Assembly: GCA_044347755.1 (NCBI GenBank)
Contig: JBIKUE010000010.1
Location: 1 to 64,000, forward strand
Reading direction: 5' to 3'
DNA from: M3007 sp044347755
GTDB taxonomy: Bacteria > Bacteroidota > Bacteroidia > Chitinophagales > Saprospiraceae
DNA: 64,000 bases
Positions 61,459-64,000 of the stretch are shown in pieces; positions within the stretch are counted from its first letter, which is position 1, and each line of letters begins with the position of its first letter. Position numbers and translations under genes: made by a program. Under the pieces are notes generated by a model. The model did no database searches and had not been told where the DNA came from. It was given only the letters and a program-made list of their open reading frames with translations.

Positions 61459-63114
61459 ATGCTACGTACGATCCTAATAATCTTACTTTTTACAGGTTTA
61501 AGCATCAGATTGCTTGCCACCCATATTGTTGGTGGGGAGATTACGTACCGTTGTCTCGGTGATGACAACTATGAAATTACCCTTACCGTATACCGGGATT
61601 GTTACAATGGGGTACCCTGGTTTGACCAGCCTGCACGGGTAGGCGTATATGAAAAAGGGGGCGATAGCGTATTAGTTCGAAATCTGGCATTAGCTTATAA
61701 TGCTTTTAGCAATGACACCCTGCCGATTCAACTAAACAATCCCTGCCTAACCGTTCCACCAGATGTTTGTGTTCATAAGGCTACCTACAAAACCATCGTT
61801 AATCTGCCGTATAACCCCAATGGCTATATTCTGGTTTACCAACGTTGCTGCAGGAACCGCCTTATCCGGAATTTGCCGGATCCGCTGAACACCGGAATCT
61901 CATTCATAGCAGAAATTTCAGCACAAAGTCAACTGGAGTGCAACAATGCAGCCAACTTTATTAACTGGCCGCCTGTTGCTATTTGTGTGCACCAACCCAT
62001 AGATTTTGACCATGCAGCATCGGATCCGGACGGCGATTCTCTTGCTTATCGGTTATGTACACCATTAAATGGCCCGGATTCACTTAGGCCAATTCCTAAT
62101 CCACCACTTGCTCCACCCTATCAGGAACTGATCTGGCTGGATCCTCCTTATAACCTGACGAATATACTTGGAGGTGATCCGCTCATTATTGATCCAGTCA
62201 CGGGATTTATGACCGGGGTACCCAATATGATCGGCAACTTTGTGGTAGGCGTTTGTGTGGATGAGTTTCGAAACGGCTCTTTACTTTCTACTACCCGAAG
62301 GGACTTCCAATATAATGTTGCGGATTGTGGTGAGCCGAATGCTGCTTTTTTTCTGCCGGAGATTGTTTGCGACACCCTAGGTGTACGGTTCATAAATCAG
62401 AGTACTAACTCGGATTTATTCCGATGGTATTTTGACTGGGAAAATCCAGATGGCCCCAGCTCTACTGATTTTTCTCCCTATTTTACCTATTCTGATACAG
62501 GAATGTATACCGTCGCACTGATTGCAGCCCCCGGCTTGCCTTGTGCCGACACCTTTTTGCAGACCATACATTTGGTGTCCACCGGTTTATTACTCCAGGT
62601 AATGGCTGATCCGGAAGAAATCATGGCTGGCGACTCTTCAATGTTGTTAGCAGATTTACCGGGAGCCATTCAGTACACTTGGGCGACAAGTAATACCTTA
62701 TCAAATCTCCATGTAGCAGATCCTTTTGCATTTCCTATCCAAACCACCACCTACACCGTTACCGCTTTGTTGCCCAATGGGTGTAAGCAAACCGGATCTG
62801 TGACTATAGCGGTGCCCCCACCGGTTTGTGCGGAACCCCTGATATTCCTGCCTACCGGTTTTTCACCGAATGGAGATGGTGAGAATGATGAACTTAAATT
62901 GGAAAGCAGCCTGACGATTTCCAGTGTTTACTGGGCCGTTTTCAACCGCTGGGGAGAAAAGATCTTTGAAGCAAACCAGTTGACAGACACCTGGGATGGC
63001 GCCTATAAGGGGCAAGCACAGCCCGCCGAAACTTATGGCTATTACCTCCGTGTAGTTTGTGGGGAAGGCCAACCTGTTTATTTTAAAAAAGGAAATGTAA
63101 CCTTATTGCGATGA
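61459..63114 (+). CDS. Secreted PKD-type protein with T9SS type B (gliding-associated) sorting domain
   Basis: 551 residues. Signal peptide about 1-20 (ends LLATH). N-terminal beta region HIVGGEITYRCLGDDNYEIT common in Saprospiria-like surface proteins, a cysteine-rich middle (YQRCCRNRLIRN), a PKD/Ig-like domain (about 290-370, FINQSTNSDLFRWYFDW), and the CHU_C/type B sorting domain (about 460-551) with FLPTGFSPNGDGENDEL and AVFNRWGEKIFEA. It should be exported by the type IX system and remain on the surface or be released. Its TGA stop abuts the stop of the convergent gene. Confidence 0.9.
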   Translation: MLRTILIILLFTGLSIRLLATHIVGGEITYRCLGDDNYEITLTVYRDCYNGVPWFDQPARVGVYEKGGDSVLVRNLALAYNAFSNDTLPIQLNNPCLTVPPDVCVHKATYKTIVNLPYNPNGYILVYQRCCRNRLIRNLPDPLNTGISFIAEISAQSQLECNNAANFINWPPVAICVHQPIDFDHAASDPDGDSLAYRLCTPLNGPDSLRPIPNPPLAPPYQELIWLDPPYNLTNILGGDPLIIDPVTGFMTGVPNMIGNFVVGVCVDEFRNGSLLSTTRRDFQYNVADCGEPNAAFFLPEIVCDTLGVRFINQSTNSDLFRWYFDWENPDGPSSTDFSPYFTYSDTGMYTVALIAAPGLPCADTFLQTIHLVSTGLLLQVMADPEEIMAGDSSMLLADLPGAIQYTWATSNTLSNLHVADPFAFPIQTTTYTVTALLPNGCKQTGSVTIAVPPPVCAEPLIFLPTGFSPNGDGENDELKLESSLTISSVYWAVFNRWGEKIFEANQLTDTWDGAYKGQAQPAETYGYYLRVVCGEGQPVYFKKGNVTLLR

Positions 63115-64000
63115 TCATCTGATTAACGCGAAAGAACCTGTTTCGATAAAAGTGGTACCATCAATGCGTTCCAGTTCTGCCCAAAATACATAGGTATCAA
63201 TATGCATAACCTGACCATTGAAGGTTCCATCCCATCCAAAATCCGGGAGGTCTGGCGATATATCCGTGACGTCAAACAGCAGTTCACCCCAACGATCGGC
63301 AATAAACATCCGGCGAATGGTGCGCACCCCATTGTCGGCCCCTAAAAAGAATCTGTTATTAGGGAAATCAGCATCAGGATTGAAAACCGTTGGTGCATAC
63401 ACCCTGTTTTTATTGGAAACCCGTATCCGGATATCATCGGTAAGCACACAACCTGTGATATCTTCAACGGTAATGGTAAAAGACACAGAGTTCAGGGGCA
63501 TGATACAAGGGTCCAAACAACTTGAATCGGCACAGGGAGGCGTGGGCGACCAACTGATGCTAACCGGGGTCAGATTGGAATATTCACGAATACAAATGGT
63601 ATCCCCCTTAATGATATCCCGGTCCTCCCCGATATACACATATAATTCACGGAATGAAATACTTACCTGAACCAGGGAATCACATCCATTGGCGCCAGCA
63701 TTTTTAAGCAGTTCAAATCCAACCCTGTTATTCTCATCATAAGTAATGCCATTGATCTCAATGGACCCTCCCGGACACAGGGTATCGGTAAAAACGCTGA
63801 ATGGTATAGGTATGGGGGTAAGTTGTACCATTAAGATACTGTCACAGGCTCCATTGGGAATGACTTCAACCCCTTCCCGGTCAAATGCGGTATAGGTATG
63901 GCCATTAATTACCACAGAGTCGCCTTCACAAATAGCCGGATTATACAGGTGAACTACCTTTCTGAAGGTAAGTTGGATATGAATGATGCTGTCACAACCA
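63115..64000 (-). CDS. Repeat-rich surface protein with T9SS type B sorting domain (partial, runs off the right edge)
   Basis: At least 295 residues; the frame is still open at base 64000, and the GTG at 63913-63915 is not a start. Three modules of roughly 60-70 residues are visible, each with a GCDS(I/L) strand (GCDSIIHIQL, ACDSILMVQL, GCDSLVQVSI) and a C-x-G-x-SI/VxING turn (CEGDSVVING, CPGGSIEING). Then a last Ig-like region with several cysteines and the type B sorting domain (APTVFNPDADFPNNRFF, RWGELLFD, C-terminal ALIR). It is probably a large surface adhesin or glycan-binding protein exported by the type IX system. Confidence 0.88.
   Translation of the reverse strand, partial: GCDSIIHIQLTFRKVVHLYNPAICEGDSVVINGHTYTAFDREGVEVIPNGACDSILMVQLTPIPIPFSVFTDTLCPGGSIEINGITYDENNRVGFELLKNAGANGCDSLVQVSISFRELYVYIGEDRDIIKGDTICIREYSNLTPVSISWSPTPPCADSSCLDPCIMPLNSVSFTITVEDITGCVLTDDIRIRVSNKNRVYAPTVFNPDADFPNNRFFLGADNGVRTIRRMFIADRWGELLFDVTDISPDLPDFGWDGTFNGQVMHIDTYVFWAELERIDGTTFIETGSFALIR

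Overview
The window is a stretch of chromosome from a member of the Bacteroidota, most likely of the Saprospiria/Lewinella-like group, though that finer placement is an inference from protein style. The phylum is supported by several things seen directly: many genes are preceded by the Bacteroidota -7 promoter element TAnnTTTG (usually TACCTTTG); three secreted proteins end in type IX secretion (T9SS) sorting domains (type A at 5548-7272, gliding-type CHU_C/type B at 61459-63114 and 63115-64000); there is a lipoprotein form of the BamA/TamA family (TamL), an Oar-like TonB receptor, DUF1573 and DUF4296 lipoproteins, a short NuoG, and the near absence of Shine-Dalgarno sequences. I see no phage, insertion sequence, integrase, CRISPR array or plasmid function. 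Gene density is high and no gap exceeds about 250 bases.

Layout. 1-1896 (minus): TPM-domain protein (cut by the edge), LemA, and a TrmH/SpoU rRNA/tRNA methyltransferase. 2049-10895: envelope genes, namely TamL, a secreted propeller-like protein, a T9SS lamin-tail protein and a large Oar-like TonB receptor. 11000-14092: trmD, a double zinc-ribbon protein, tRNA-His, a DUF1573 lipoprotein and shikimate kinase. 14078-19432 (minus): an operon of an MsbA-like ABC exporter, an acyl-CoA thioesterase, a GtrB-like glycosyltransferase and recQ. 19503-22593 (plus): a small two-helix membrane protein and two tandem SGNH hydrolases. 22614-25291 (minus): a membrane protein, purQ and miaA. 25403-26967 (plus): an orphan OmpR-type response regulator, a SixA-like phosphatase and a DUF4296 lipoprotein. 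27032-31538: sucC, an FtsE-like ATPase, an OmpA-domain protein, a membrane-anchored coiled-coil/HhH protein and a CBM9-like protein.

The centre (31719-47484) is one long complex I locus with all fourteen genes in the order nuoABCDE-FG-HIJKLM-N. It is interrupted at three places by genes that are not known complex I subunits: an SH3-like lipoprotein plus two DUF2750 paralogues between nuoE and nuoF, a secreted esterase whose start overlaps the nuoG stop, and a 69-residue S4 RNA-binding protein between nuoM and nuoN. NuoG is the short form with iron-sulfur domains only. The locus ends in a perfect 31-bp hairpin. A second SH3-type lipoprotein gene follows, and a related 25-bp hairpin stands on its far side.

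47620-64000: that lipoprotein, hemH, an ECF-S-like membrane protein, an M1 peptidase, the (p)ppGpp enzyme Rel, fumarylacetoacetase, DUF1275 and a lipoyl-less E2 acyltransferase, a UbiA-type prenyltransferase (probably menaquinone synthesis, which would feed complex I), fabH, a DUF2007 protein, an alpha/beta hydrolase and two T9SS type B proteins. The best candidates for something new are the complex I insertions, the response regulator/SixA pair without a kinase, the tandem SGNH unit, and the promoter architecture (back-to-back -7 elements and apparently leaderless starts). I found no clear stand-alone undescribed system such as a defence island.
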